From: Kocuria rosea subsp. polaris
GTDB lineage: Bacteria; Actinomycetota; Actinomycetes; Actinomycetales; Micrococcaceae
NCBI RefSeq assembly: GCF_001483755.1
Contig: NZ_LQBK01000006.1
Coordinates: forward strand, 1-64,000
Length of the DNA: 64,000 nt
Reading direction: 5' to 3'
Each line of letters begins with the position of its first letter. Within the stretch, counting starts at the first letter, position 1. The position numbers and the translations under genes are program-made. Under the pieces are notes generated by a model. The model saw nothing but the letters and a program-made list of their open reading frames with translations. It made no database searches and had not been told where the DNA came from. Positions 1 through 7,907 of the stretch are shown one piece after another.

Positions 1-291
1 CCGGCGCTCGACCACGGTGGTGGCGGGGATCCGCCGCTCGGCGACCACAGCCGCCAACGTTGCGGTGGCGACCAGCGTTGTGCCGGCGACAGCGTCGCAC
101 AGCAGAGCGTGTGTCATTTGCATCGCGCACCAGACGTTCAGCGCCAGGAGGATCGAGTAGACAGCTACGATCCAGTTTCTCACCGTTTTCATGTTTCGGA
201 TGCCGCGGGCGTGACGGAGATAGGTGCCCTTCGACAGTACGTAGACGAGAACAACAGCGCTCAGCAGAGCGCCCACGACAGATGGCAACAT
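1..291 (-). CDS. Membrane protein, N-terminal part (runs off the left edge)
   Basis: Reading the minus strand from an ATG at 291 gives 97 uninterrupted codons to the window edge, so only the amino-terminal part is present. It starts MLPSVVGALLSAVVLVYVLS and has three hydrophobic stretches (about residues 3-20, 40-57 and 62-85), with basic residues after the first (GTYLRHARGIR). A purine-rich GGGGGGA sits 5-6 bases before the ATG and supports this start. The family is not recognisable from this fragment. It reads in the same direction as nhaA but is separated from it by about 345 bases holding strong hairpins, so it is probably a separate transcription unit. Confidence 0.55.
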   Translation of the reverse strand, partial: MLPSVVGALLSAVVLVYVLSKGTYLRHARGIRNMKTVRNWIVAVYSILLALNVWCAMQMTHALLCDAVAGTTLVATATLAAVVAERRIPATTVVERR

Positions 292-466
292 TGGTTTCCC
301 CCCGGACCTGCTGCGGCTGGAGCGACAGCATCCTCGCTCCACTCCTTCGACACTGCTATCCCCCGATGCGGTGCCTTCGGATCGAAGTCTGGACCCATCA
401 TCGTCAGTCAAGGGACTTTCCGCTAGTAACGAAGGGTGCATCGAGTAACAAAGCGGTGTAGCACCG

Positions 467-523
467 ACCTGTGCTTCGCGCAGGTACACGTCGGACTCCC
501 GTGGACCTGTGCTTCGCGCAGGT
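467..523. repeat. Duplicated 19-base hairpin
   Basis: The sequence acctgtgcttcgcgcaggt occurs identically at 467-485 and 505-523. Each copy folds into an 8-pair stem (one G-T pair) with a TTC loop. The second copy forms the tip of the long hairpin at 491-537. The rest of the 292-635 gap shows no convincing gene on either strand. Confidence 0.7.
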
Positions 524-537
524 CTACGGGAGTCCGA
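491..537 (-). terminator. Long hairpin, probable terminator downstream of nhaA
   Basis: Bases 491-512 pair with 516-537 in a continuous 22-pair stem (two G-T pairs) closed by a 3-base loop. It lies about 100 bases beyond the nhaA stop on the minus strand, where a terminator is expected. There is no clear U-tract, as is common in high-GC actinobacteria. Its near-perfect symmetry would also fit a small palindromic repeat, so the terminator role is inferred. Confidence 0.5.
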
Positions 538-635
538 CCAGCAGATAGTGATGAGGAATTTTTGCGTCGGGTCGATATTGAGTTCAGGGCGGCAGGCACG
601 AGGCAAAGGCTCGTACGGTTCCATGCGAGGTTGGT

Positions 636-1928
636 TTACGGAGCGTCCAGCTTGTCTACCACCACGCCCTGCTCGCGCAGCTTCTTGTAGTGGGCGTTGC
701 GCACGGCCAGCAGCGTGCCGCCGATGACGGCGGCGATCGCCGAGCCGGTGAGGATGCCGACCTTCGCGTGGTCGTTGTGCGGATTGCCGATGCCGAAGCT
801 CAGCTCCGCCACGAGCAGCGAGACGGTGAAGCCGATGCCGGCCACCATGGCCAGGCCGCCCAGGTCCAGCCAGGTGTAGTCGTCGTCCTTCGTGGCCGGG
901 GTGAACCGGTCCATGAGCCAGGCGGCGCCGAAGATGCCGATCAGCTTGCCGACCACCAGTCCCAGCACGATGCCGATCGCCACGGGGTCGGTCAGGGAGG
1001 TCACCACGCCGTTCGCACCGCCCACGGCCACGCCGGCGGCGAAGAACGCGAACACCGGGATGGCCAGCCCGTTGGACAGCGGACGGAAGCGGTGCTCGAG
1101 CGTGGGGGCGAGGCCCAGCTCGGGGACGTCGCCGCGGATCACGCGGGGCTTCACGTGCAGCACCGGGACCATGAAGCCCAGCAGCACGCCGGCGATGGTG
1201 GCGTGCACGCCGGCCTCGAGCACGAAGAGCCAGGTGAGGACGCCGATGGGCATCAGGATCACCCACGCGGCCCAGGGCCGGGTCAGGAAGAAGATCATGA
1301 AGCGCTGGGTCAGGACGTAGAACAGCGCCAGGGGGACCAGGGCGAGCAGCAGGAACTCGGTCTGCACGCCGTCGGTGTAGACGAAGGCGATGATGACGAT
1401 CGCGATGAGATCGTCCACCACCGCGAGGGTGAGCAGGAAGGTGCGCATGGCCGTGGGCAGCGACGCCCCGACCACGGCGAGCACCGAGACCGCGAAGGCG
1501 ATGTCGGTGGCCGTGGGGATCGCCCAGCCGTCGATGGTGGTCGGGTCCGCGTTGCTGATCCGGTTCACGGCCACGTAGATCAGCGCCGGGACGATCACCC
1601 CGCCGAAGGCCGCCACGATGGGCAGCATCGCCTTCTTGACGTTGCGCAGCTCGCCGTCCACGAACTCGGTCTTGAGCTCCAGGCCCACCAGGAAGAAGAA
1701 GATCGCGAGCAGGCCCTCCGAGGCCCACTCGCCCACGGTGTGGTCCAGGCCCGGGAAGTCGATCCCGATATGCGTGTCCCGCAGACTGAAGTAGCCCTCC
1801 GCCAGCGGGGAGTTGGCGATCACGAGCGCCGAGAGCATCGCGACCAGCAGCAGCACACCGCCCACCAGGTCCTTGCGGAGGAAGTTGCCCAGCCCGGGCC
1901 CGTGCTCGTCCGTCTCAACTGCGCTCAC
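636..1928 (-). CDS. nhaA: Na+/H+ antiporter NhaA
   Basis: A 430-residue polytopic membrane protein of the NhaA family, which exchanges external protons for internal sodium across the cytoplasmic membrane to control pH and salt. Eleven to twelve hydrophobic segments are visible. Family hallmarks include the EGLLAIFFFLVGLELK stretch, the AIPTATDIAFAVSVLA segment and the following FLLTLAVVDDLIAI segment, which holds the paired aspartates of the ion-binding site. The C-terminal half (GIGFTVSLLVAELSF) also fits. The GTG start at 1928 has AGGAG seven bases upstream. The length is slightly above the E. coli protein. It is a stand-alone gene followed by hairpins. Confidence 0.93.
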   Translation of the reverse strand: MSAVETDEHGPGLGNFLRKDLVGGVLLLVAMLSALVIANSPLAEGYFSLRDTHIGIDFPGLDHTVGEWASEGLLAIFFFLVGLELKTEFVDGELRNVKKAMLPIVAAFGGVIVPALIYVAVNRISNADPTTIDGWAIPTATDIAFAVSVLAVVGASLPTAMRTFLLTLAVVDDLIAIVIIAFVYTDGVQTEFLLLALVPLALFYVLTQRFMIFFLTRPWAAWVILMPIGVLTWLFVLEAGVHATIAGVLLGFMVPVLHVKPRVIRGDVPELGLAPTLEHRFRPLSNGLAIPVFAFFAAGVAVGGANGVVTSLTDPVAIGIVLGLVVGKLIGIFGAAWLMDRFTPATKDDDYTWLDLGGLAMVAGIGFTVSLLVAELSFGIGNPHNDHAKVGILTGSAIAAVIGGTLLAVRNAHYKKLREQGVVVDKLDAP

Positions 1929-2042
1929 AGCCGGACTCCTGTTCGTCGTCGGAGGAAGATCAGGGGTCAGTCTACGACCGCCCTGTGAGCGGGGTTACCG
2001 CCCGGCCGCGAGCGGTGTGCGGGAGCGGAACGGTGCCGGGGC

Positions 2043-2540
2043 TCAGCGGTTCGCGAGCCAGGCCTCGGCCTCCTGGGACTGCAGGGACAGGGCCTTGCCG
2101 ATGAACGGCTCGGCGGCCTCGGCGACCATCTTGCCCACGAACGGGATGTTGGCCTTGACCACGCAGTGCACGTGCACGTCGGTGGCCTCGCCCTGCGGGG
2201 TGAGGGTCTGGGTGGCGGAGCCGGAGACCGGCAGGGCGGCCACGGAGATCTCGGTGCGCACCACGCGGATCCCGTCCGCGTCGGCGGTGGAGTAGGTGTC
2301 CACCTGGGTGAGCTGCACCGAAGAGCCCACGAACTTCCGGGCCATCTCGGGCAGCCGGTCCGCGGCCATGTTCCGCACCGTGGTCACGGCGAACTGGGCC
2401 TCGACGTCCCCGACGACCTCCACCGACTCCAGGGTGGCCCCGGCCCGGTGGGTCACGTGCCGGATGAACTCTTCGTCGGAGAAGGTCACCACGACCTGGC
2501 CGACGGGCGCGGGGACGGTGGTGGAGGCGGTGACGGCCAT
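2043..2540 (-). CDS. DUF2505 family protein
   Basis: A 165-residue soluble protein starting MAVTASTTVPAPVGQVVVTF. It matches the actinobacterial DUF2505 pattern: a START/SRPBCC-like fold with an early (F/Y)(S/D)xEEF(I/V)RHV segment, a central DRLPEMARKFVG segment and a C-terminal KANIPFVGKMVAEAAEPFIG amphipathic stretch. The family is thought to bind a hydrophobic ligand, but no reaction is established. The ATG at 2540 has GGAAG just upstream; the open frame continues further 5' without a better start. It is followed by nhaA on the same strand, about 115 bases away. Confidence 0.8.
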   Translation of the reverse strand: MAVTASTTVPAPVGQVVVTFSDEEFIRHVTHRAGATLESVEVVGDVEAQFAVTTVRNMAADRLPEMARKFVGSSVQLTQVDTYSTADADGIRVVRTEISVAALPVSGSATQTLTPQGEATDVHVHCVVKANIPFVGKMVAEAAEPFIGKALSLQSQEAEAWLANR

Positions 2541-2943
2541 GAAACTTCCTTCGTTCGTGCGGAGAGCCCGTCCCAACAGAGATGGGCCCGCGCGGGGCGC
2601 ACGCATCATGGTATGTGAGTGGCGCGGGCACTGAACGAAGAGCTCTGTGAGCGGCGGTCTTGGCCGGTGCGTCACAAATCCGTCGCAGTGTTGCCGACCG
2701 AGGGGCGTGGAGTCGCCGAGGATACACTGACCGAGATTTGGGCCACCGTAGGGAGACGGGGAAGGAACCGGGGACGTCGAGTCTCGTGTCTCGCGCGGCG
2801 CTGAGAGCGGCGGAGAACACGGATTCGTGACCCCAGGCAGGACATGAGCACGTCGAGTCGAGGTCCCTGGGTGACTATGCCGTTGCCCCTCCCTGCGGAC
2901 GACCATCAGGACTTAACAGCTCGTACAGCAGAGGGAATGCGCT
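2541..2943. other. Intergenic region between divergent genes, left border of polysaccharide locus
   Basis: About 400 bases between the divergently transcribed DUF2505 gene and the wzz-like gene. It must hold promoters in both directions, and base composition drops toward the right end. A GATACACT stretch near 2723 resembles a -10 element but has no well-spaced -35. No small gene or strong hairpin was found. Confidence 0.4.
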
Positions 2944-3567
2944 ATGAAAATTGACGATTACGCCAGATTGATGCGGAAGGGGTGGTGGCTCATCCTCGCC
3001 TTCGGAGTGCTGGGCACTATCGTCGGACTGGTCATCTCATCGAGGACGGCGCCGCAGTACCGTGCCGTGAGTTCCGTGTACTTGCATATGGCCCGGGTGG
3101 ACACTCCGTCAGACCTCTCCATGGTCGCTGGCTACATGGAGTTCCAGACCTCGACCTACGCGGAGCTCGCGGACAAGCCTCTGCTGCAAACCAGGGTGGT
3201 AGATCGATTGGGAGTGGACATCTTCCCTGCATCGATGATTGACCGAGTGTCGACCGAAATTCCGGAGAAGACCTACTCCATCAACATCATCGCTTATTCG
3301 CCCGACCGGCAGGAGAGCGTCGACACAGCAAACACCACGGCCGCTGTCCTTTCCGAATATGTGAACGAGACGGAACCGCAACTGGACGGTCAACCCGTCG
3401 TGCGCATGGACGTCAGCGCACAAGCCATGGGTGCCACGTCGGAACGGCCGTCCTCTGCCATGTTCGCTGTCGTCGGTCTCACGGTGGGACTCCTCCTCGG
3501 CGCTGCGGTAACTCTTGTGCTGCCGCAACGGCCCTCGCAGAAGGATTTCGGCACGAGCCGTGGCTGA
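2944..3567 (+). CDS. wzz: Wzz-like polysaccharide chain-length regulator (no kinase domain)
   Basis: A 207-residue inner-membrane protein with the two-helix layout of polysaccharide copolymerases: a cytoplasmic start (MKIDDYARLMRKGWWLILAF), a first membrane helix at about 15-33, an extracytoplasmic domain, and a second helix at about 173-192 (MFAVVGLTVGLLLGAAVTLV). These proteins set polymer length together with the Wzy polymerase. It is shorter than typical Wzz and has no Walker motifs or tyrosine cluster, so any BY-kinase partner must be elsewhere. It opens the polysaccharide locus and is followed 16 bases later by the Wzy-like gene. Codon use is less GC3-biased than in flanking housekeeping genes. 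Confidence 0.75.
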   Translation: MKIDDYARLMRKGWWLILAFGVLGTIVGLVISSRTAPQYRAVSSVYLHMARVDTPSDLSMVAGYMEFQTSTYAELADKPLLQTRVVDRLGVDIFPASMIDRVSTEIPEKTYSINIIAYSPDRQESVDTANTTAAVLSEYVNETEPQLDGQPVVRMDVSAQAMGATSERPSSAMFAVVGLTVGLLLGAAVTLVLPQRPSQKDFGTSRG

Positions 3568-3583
3568 CGTCGTGACCCATCAC

Positions 3584-5056
3584 ATGGCGGATACTGAGAG
3601 GAAAAGCGCGGAGGCACCTGACAAACGATTGGCGATGTTCGCCGGTATTATTGTGTTTTTAGTGCTTATTCCTTTCTGGTTGTTCTTGTACACGATGACC
3701 CCTGAGGGGGATGCCCAACCAGGGGCGCCTTTGATGGCGGTCATATTCGTGGCCGGGGTCAGGTTGGTCTGGATACTCGGCAGTTCCGAGCGGCACTTGT
3801 ACGAAATGGTTTTCTGGCTGTTCGTCTATGTGTTCCTTGGCGTGGCACCGTTTGTGCAAGCGAGGCTCGGTCTAGAGCCTGACACAACTGATCACCTCAG
3901 CGGGGCGCATTTTGACGACGCACTACTTGTCGTCGTGGTTGGGTGCATAGCTTGGATTGTGGGCAGTACCTTGGCTGCGAGGCGGCCACTGTCTACGGCT
4001 TCCTCGTTCGTTTCCCGAATTTCACCGGCACGGTCGCAAGCATTTTTTGCCGGAACCTTGGTGGTCACTATTTACTATGTCCTTTCGGTCGGACCTGCCG
4101 TCCTGTTCCAGAGCAGGGAGGCGCTGGAGCTGGCTCAGTTCACGGCATGGACAAATCCTGCACTCGCTAATCTGATCACGACGGCTGTGCCCATGGCCTT
4201 GGCGGTGGCATACGTAGCACAGGTCCAAGCAATAGCACAGCCCGCAACACGGTCAACTCCAGGGAGCAAGGCGCTCGTCTTTCTCAATGTTGTGGTGATG
4301 TTTGTCGTCGTCAACCCGATCAGCAGCCCTCGATATGTGTTCGGTACAGTCTTGTTGGCGGTCGTGGCAACGGCCGGAGCCTATGCGACTTTAGCGCGCT
4401 TCCGCGCGGTAACGTTCGGAACAGTTCTCTCGCTCATATTCCTCTTTCCTGTGGCCGACATGTTTCGTCGACTCAGCGGGGACGAAACCTTGTCGTTTGA
4501 CCCGGTGCGCGCCATGCTCACCGGAGATTTTGATTCCTTTGCGCAAATTATGAACGCAACGGAATATGTGGACGAACTCGGAACTCGATCAGGTCACCAG
4601 TTGTTAGGGGCCCTGCTTTTCTGGGTGCCCAGGTCCATATGGGCGCAAAAACCCGAAGCCACGGGTATCGTGCTTGCACACTACAAGGGATACTGGTTCG
4701 ACAATCTTTCTGCTCCGATATGGGCCGAGTTCTTTATTGACGGCGGTTGGGTGTTATTGGTCCTGGGCATGTTTTTTCTTGGATATTTTTTCCGTTTTGT
4801 CGACCGAAGGACGGAAATAAGACTTCGGGTGCATCGGATGCCCAGTGTGCTCGGCTGTATTACACCCTTCTTCCTGCTGTTGGTATGGCGGGGGTCCCTC
4901 ATGGTTACCATTGCAGGTCTTCTCGTGCTTGTTGTCAGCACCATGCTGGTGACCGCGAGAGACCAAGGTGATGCCGCCCCCTCTTCCGTTCCGTCCCGCG
5001 ACGGCTGGCCCCCTGTTCTTGAGGCACAAGCTCCCTCGCAGGGTGGATGGCGCTGA
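3584..5056 (+). CDS. wzy: Wzy-like O-antigen/capsule repeat-unit polymerase
   Basis: A 490-residue protein with about twelve hydrophobic segments and a large loop in its second half. It contains NPISSPRYVFGTVLLAV and FDSFAQIMNATEYVDELG, which resemble the conserved part of Wzy-type oligosaccharide repeat-unit polymerases. These join lipid-linked repeat units on the outer face of the membrane. The ATG at 3584 was chosen because the frame upstream overlaps the wzz end; a GTG at 3572 is possible, and neither has a strong ribosome-binding site. The many T-rich codons contrast with mfd or accA3, fitting a variable, probably transferred, locus. The function is inferred from topology and neighbours. 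Confidence 0.65.
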   Translation: MADTERKSAEAPDKRLAMFAGIIVFLVLIPFWLFLYTMTPEGDAQPGAPLMAVIFVAGVRLVWILGSSERHLYEMVFWLFVYVFLGVAPFVQARLGLEPDTTDHLSGAHFDDALLVVVVGCIAWIVGSTLAARRPLSTASSFVSRISPARSQAFFAGTLVVTIYYVLSVGPAVLFQSREALELAQFTAWTNPALANLITTAVPMALAVAYVAQVQAIAQPATRSTPGSKALVFLNVVVMFVVVNPISSPRYVFGTVLLAVVATAGAYATLARFRAVTFGTVLSLIFLFPVADMFRRLSGDETLSFDPVRAMLTGDFDSFAQIMNATEYVDELGTRSGHQLLGALLFWVPRSIWAQKPEATGIVLAHYKGYWFDNLSAPIWAEFFIDGGWVLLVLGMFFLGYFFRFVDRRTEIRLRVHRMPSVLGCITPFFLLLVWRGSLMVTIAGLLVLVVSTMLVTARDQGDAAPSSVPSRDGWPPVLEAQAPSQGGWR

Positions 5057-5130
5057 GCTCCTGCCCTGGGCGAGCTCACAGCCTGCGACAGTTGCAGGAG
5101 CCTGAAGTAAGTAGACGAGTATCTCTTTCT

Positions 5131-5185
5131 AGCGCGGGCCTATGATCAAGAGGCCTGCCCTCGGTTAATAACCAACAGGGTGTCG
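5131..5185. repeat. 55-base imperfect direct repeat, copy 1
   Basis: This copy and 5453-5507 match at 46 of 55 positions by eye (core agcgc-ggcctatg, ctgccctcgg, accaacag-gtgtcg). Copy 1 begins about 20 bases past the stop of the transposase remnant, where an insertion-sequence end would lie. Confidence 0.65.
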
Positions 5186-5204
5186 CCCGAGTTGGCTCAT
5201 TTGC

Positions 5205-5420
5205 CTAGTGCGTGACTTCCGCGCCACAGATGGCGTCGAGGATGGCCTGCCGCTCGGTGGGGATGGCCGGGGCAGAGGTTTTAGTCGTGCCGTTGATGGC
5301 GATGGTCGCTGAGCGCAGGGACCGCAGCTGCCGGACAACGATGTGGATCGCCAGCCCGGTGCGCGTGATCGTCAGGGCGGTGAACGCAATGGCCAGGTGC
5401 TCCTCGATTGCGTCGCGTCG
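5205..5420 (-). pseudogene. Transposase C-terminal remnant (IS1634/IS4-superfamily-like)
   Basis: Minus-strand translation ending at the TAG at 5205 reads DAIEEHLAIAFTALTITRTG, then about 50 more residues including VVRQLRSLRSATIAI and ending EVTH. This is the pattern of the C-terminus of IS1634-like DDE transposases, whose E-A-H-L-x-I-x-F-x-A-L motif follows the last catalytic residue. Nothing recognisable as transposase lies upstream, so the 5' part is lost. The fragment sits between two 55-base direct repeats that may be copies of the element's end. It marks past transposition inside the polysaccharide locus. The family assignment is from memory of the motif. Confidence 0.55.
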
Positions 5421-5452
5421 CAGAGACCCAGATCATGAGTCGACTTAGGTTT

Positions 5453-5507
5453 AGCGCAGGCCTATGCTTAAGAGCCCTGCCCTCGGTCAGAGACCAACAG
5501 AGTGTCG
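5453..5507. repeat. 55-base imperfect direct repeat, copy 2
   Basis: Second copy of the repeat at 5131-5185, lying 322 bases downstream on the other side of the transposase remnant. From here to the fcl stop (5508-5726) no gene is convincing; the short minus-strand open frame at 5468-5671 has no recognisable family and is probably decayed mobile DNA. Confidence 0.6.
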
Positions 5508-5726
5508 AGATGCTCGACCATCAACACGCGCGGCGGTCGATGTCTATGGCCGCCCCACGACGCGGCAATACTTCGCAGGTACGCGAGTAGATTCAGCCGG
5601 TCAGGAAAAGTTCCCCCACCAGTAGTTGGATGTCGGCGTTCACGGCGAGAAACGGCTCGGGCCCCTACCACACCGCTCGGTTCTGCTCCGGGACCCGCGC
5701 TGCCACGCTGACAACGCCGCAGCGGC

Positions 5727-6755
5727 TTATGTACGGATGCCGTCCTGGTGTTCGCGGTACCACTCGACGGTGGTCCGGAGCCCCTCTTGCAGGGGGATGC
5801 GGGCGGTCCAGCCGGCGGCGGTGAGTTTGGTGACGTCCATGAGCTTGCGGGGGGTGCCGTCGGGCTTGGTGGTGTCCCATTCGATGCGGCCCTCGTAGCC
5901 CACGGCTTCGGCCACGAGCCCGGCGAGGTCCTTGACGGTGAGGTCGGTGCCGGTGCCCACGTTGACGTGCTCGGGTCCGTCGTAGCGCTCGAGCAGGTGC
6001 AGGCAGGCGGCGGCCATGTCGTCGACGTGCAGGAACTCCCGCAGCGGGGTGCCGGTGCCCCAGTTCGTCACCGACTCCGCCCCGGCCAGGCGGGCTTCCT
6101 CGTAGCGGCGGATCATGGCCGGCAGTACGTGGGAGCCGGTGGGGGAGAAGTTGTCCCCGGGCCCGTAGAGGTTGGTGGGCATCGCGGAGATCCAGGGCAG
6201 CCCGTACTGGCGCCGGACGGCCTGGATCTGCAGGATCCCGGCGATCTTGGCGATCGCGTAGGCGTCGTTGGTGGGCTCCAGGTGCCCGGTGAGCAGGTAC
6301 TCCTCCTTCAGCGGCTGCGGAGCCAGCTTCGGGTAGATGCAGGAGGAGCCCAGGAACAGCACCCGCTGAACCCCGTGCTCCAGGGCGGCGTCGAGGACGT
6401 TGACCTGGATCCGCAGGTTCTCCGAGAGGAAGTCCACCGGGTAGGTGTTGTTGGCCAGGATCCCGCCCACCTTCGCCGCGGCCAGCACCACATAGCGCGG
6501 CTTGGCCTGGGCGAAGAAGGCGAACACCGCGTCGCGGTCCTTGAGGTCCAGCTCGGACGAGGTGCGCCCGATGAGGTCGGTGAAGCCCTCGGCCTGGAGC
6601 CGGCGCCAGATCGCGGAGCCGACTAGGCCGCGGTGGCCGGCCACGTAGAACGGGGCCGTGCGATCCAGCGGACCCGGCACGAACCCGGTCGGCCGGCCGG
6701 CTGCTTCAGTGTCGCCGGCAGCGGTGGGGGACTCGGTGGTGGGTGTCTGTGTCAT
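5727..6755 (-). CDS. fcl: GDP-L-fucose synthase
   Basis: A 342-residue extended short-chain dehydrogenase/reductase that epimerises and reduces GDP-4-keto-6-deoxymannose to GDP-L-fucose with NADPH. An N-terminal extension rich in T, P and A precedes the nucleotide-binding motif YVAGHRGLVGSAIWRRL. The catalytic Ser-Tyr-Lys set is visible as LGSSCIYPKLAPQPLKEEYL and DAYAIAKIAG. The sugar-nucleotide region reads NLYGPGDNF. The ATG at 6755 is preferred because AGGA lies nine bases upstream. A GTG at 6785 overlaps the gmd stop and would add ten residues. It lies directly after gmd, so the two enzymes are co-expressed and give GDP-L-fucose for the surface polysaccharide. Confidence 0.93.
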   Translation of the reverse strand: MTQTPTTESPTAAGDTEAAGRPTGFVPGPLDRTAPFYVAGHRGLVGSAIWRRLQAEGFTDLIGRTSSELDLKDRDAVFAFFAQAKPRYVVLAAAKVGGILANNTYPVDFLSENLRIQVNVLDAALEHGVQRVLFLGSSCIYPKLAPQPLKEEYLLTGHLEPTNDAYAIAKIAGILQIQAVRRQYGLPWISAMPTNLYGPGDNFSPTGSHVLPAMIRRYEEARLAGAESVTNWGTGTPLREFLHVDDMAAACLHLLERYDGPEHVNVGTGTDLTVKDLAGLVAEAVGYEGRIEWDTTKPDGTPRKLMDVTKLTAAGWTARIPLQEGLRTTVEWYREHQDGIRT

Positions 6756-6781
6756 GGGTGCTTTTCCTGTCGCTTCCCGGT

Positions 6782-7813
6782 TCACTTGGCCCAGGAGGCG
6801 AGCTCGACGGAGTCGACCCAGGCGTCGTTCTCCAGCATGGCGATGTCGGCGTCGACCATCAGGCGGGCCAGTTCGGGGGCCTTGACGGTGGCCTCCCAGC
6901 CGAGCTTGTCCTTGGCCTTGGCGGGGTCACCGATCAGGGCGTCGACCTCGGTGGGGCGCAGGTAGCGCTCGTCGAACTCGACGTGCTCGCGCCAGTCCAG
7001 TCCGGCGTGGTCGAAGGAGATCTCCAGGAACTCCCGGACCGTGCACGGGTGGCCGGTGGCCAGGACGAAGTCCTCGGGCTCGTCGGCCTGGAGCATCCGC
7101 CACATGCCCTCGACGTACTCGGCGGCGTAGCCCCAGTCGCGGATGGCCTGGAGGTTGCCCATGTAGAGCTTCTCCTGGGTGCCGGCCTTGATCGCGGCCA
7201 CCGCGCGGGTGATCTTGCGGGTCACGAAGGTCTCCCCGCGCCGGGGGGACTCGTGGTTGAACAGGATCCCGTTGACGGCGTACATGTCGTAGGCCTCGCG
7301 GTAGTTCTTGGTGATCCAGTAGGAGTAGATCTTCGCCGCGCCGTAGGGGGAGCGGGGGTAGAAGGGGGTGTCCTCGGACTGCGGGGGCGGGGTGGCGCCG
7401 TAGAGCTCGGAGGTGGAGGCCTGGTAGTAGCGGGCGTCTACGTTGGCCAGGCGCATCGCCTCGAGCAGGCGCACAGTGCCCAGCCCGGTGGTGTCCCCGG
7501 TGTGCTCGGGTTCTTCGAAGGAGACCTTCACGTGGGACTGGGCGGCGAGGTTGTAGACCTCGTCCGGGCGGATCTGCGCCATCAAAGTCACCAGCCGGGA
7601 CCCGTCGGAGAGATCGCCGTAGTGCAGGAACAGTCGCGGATCGGTCTCGTGCGGGTCGGAGTAGAGGTGGTCGATCCGGTGGGTGTTGAAGGTCGAGGCG
7701 CGACGGATCAGGCCGTGGACCTCGTAGCCCTTGGCCAGCAGCAGCTCCGCCAGATAGGAACCGTCCTGACCGGTGATTCCGGTGATGAAAGCCTTCTTGC
7801 GCGATGTGGTCAT
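6782..7813 (-). CDS. gmd: GDP-mannose 4,6-dehydratase
   Basis: A 343-residue NADP-dependent dehydratase converting GDP-D-mannose to GDP-4-keto-6-deoxymannose, the precursor of GDP-fucose and related deoxysugars. The Rossmann motif is [18 protein letters not shown]. The catalytic residues appear in [10 protein letters not shown] and [12 protein letters not shown], and the conserved [16 protein letters not shown] segment is intact. The ATG at 7813 follows GGGGGAAACC. It is followed by fcl with about 27 bases between the stop and the preferred fcl start. The GDP-mannose substrate could come from the phosphomutase at 53871 together with a pyrophosphorylase outside the window. Confidence 0.95.
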   Translation of the reverse strand: MTTSRKKAFITGITGQDGSYLAELLLAKGYEVHGLIRRASTFNTHRIDHLYSDPHETDPRLFLHYGDLSDGSRLVTLMAQIRPDEVYNLAAQSHVKVSFEEPEHTGDTTGLGTVRLLEAMRLANVDARYYQASTSELYGATPPPQSEDTPFYPRSPYGAAKIYSYWITKNYREAYDMYAVNGILFNHESPRRGETFVTRKITRAVAAIKAGTQEKLYMGNLQAIRDWGYAAEYVEGMWRMLQADEPEDFVLATGHPCTVREFLEISFDHAGLDWREHVEFDERYLRPTEVDALIGDPAKAKDKLGWEATVKAPELARLMVDADIAMLENDAWVDSVELASWAK

Positions 7814-7907
7814 GGTTTCCCCCGGGTCTTCCAGCATGTGCCCGTCAATGTACAAGTCCGGGCCGGACGGTCAAACATCAACACCCAACGTGACGGTCCA
7901 CGAAGGC

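Noticed and set aside
690-1988. A 432-codon plus-strand frame opposite nhaA
   Set aside because: Composition (His, Gln, Gly, Asp) is that of a reversed membrane-protein frame; nhaA is clearly the real gene.
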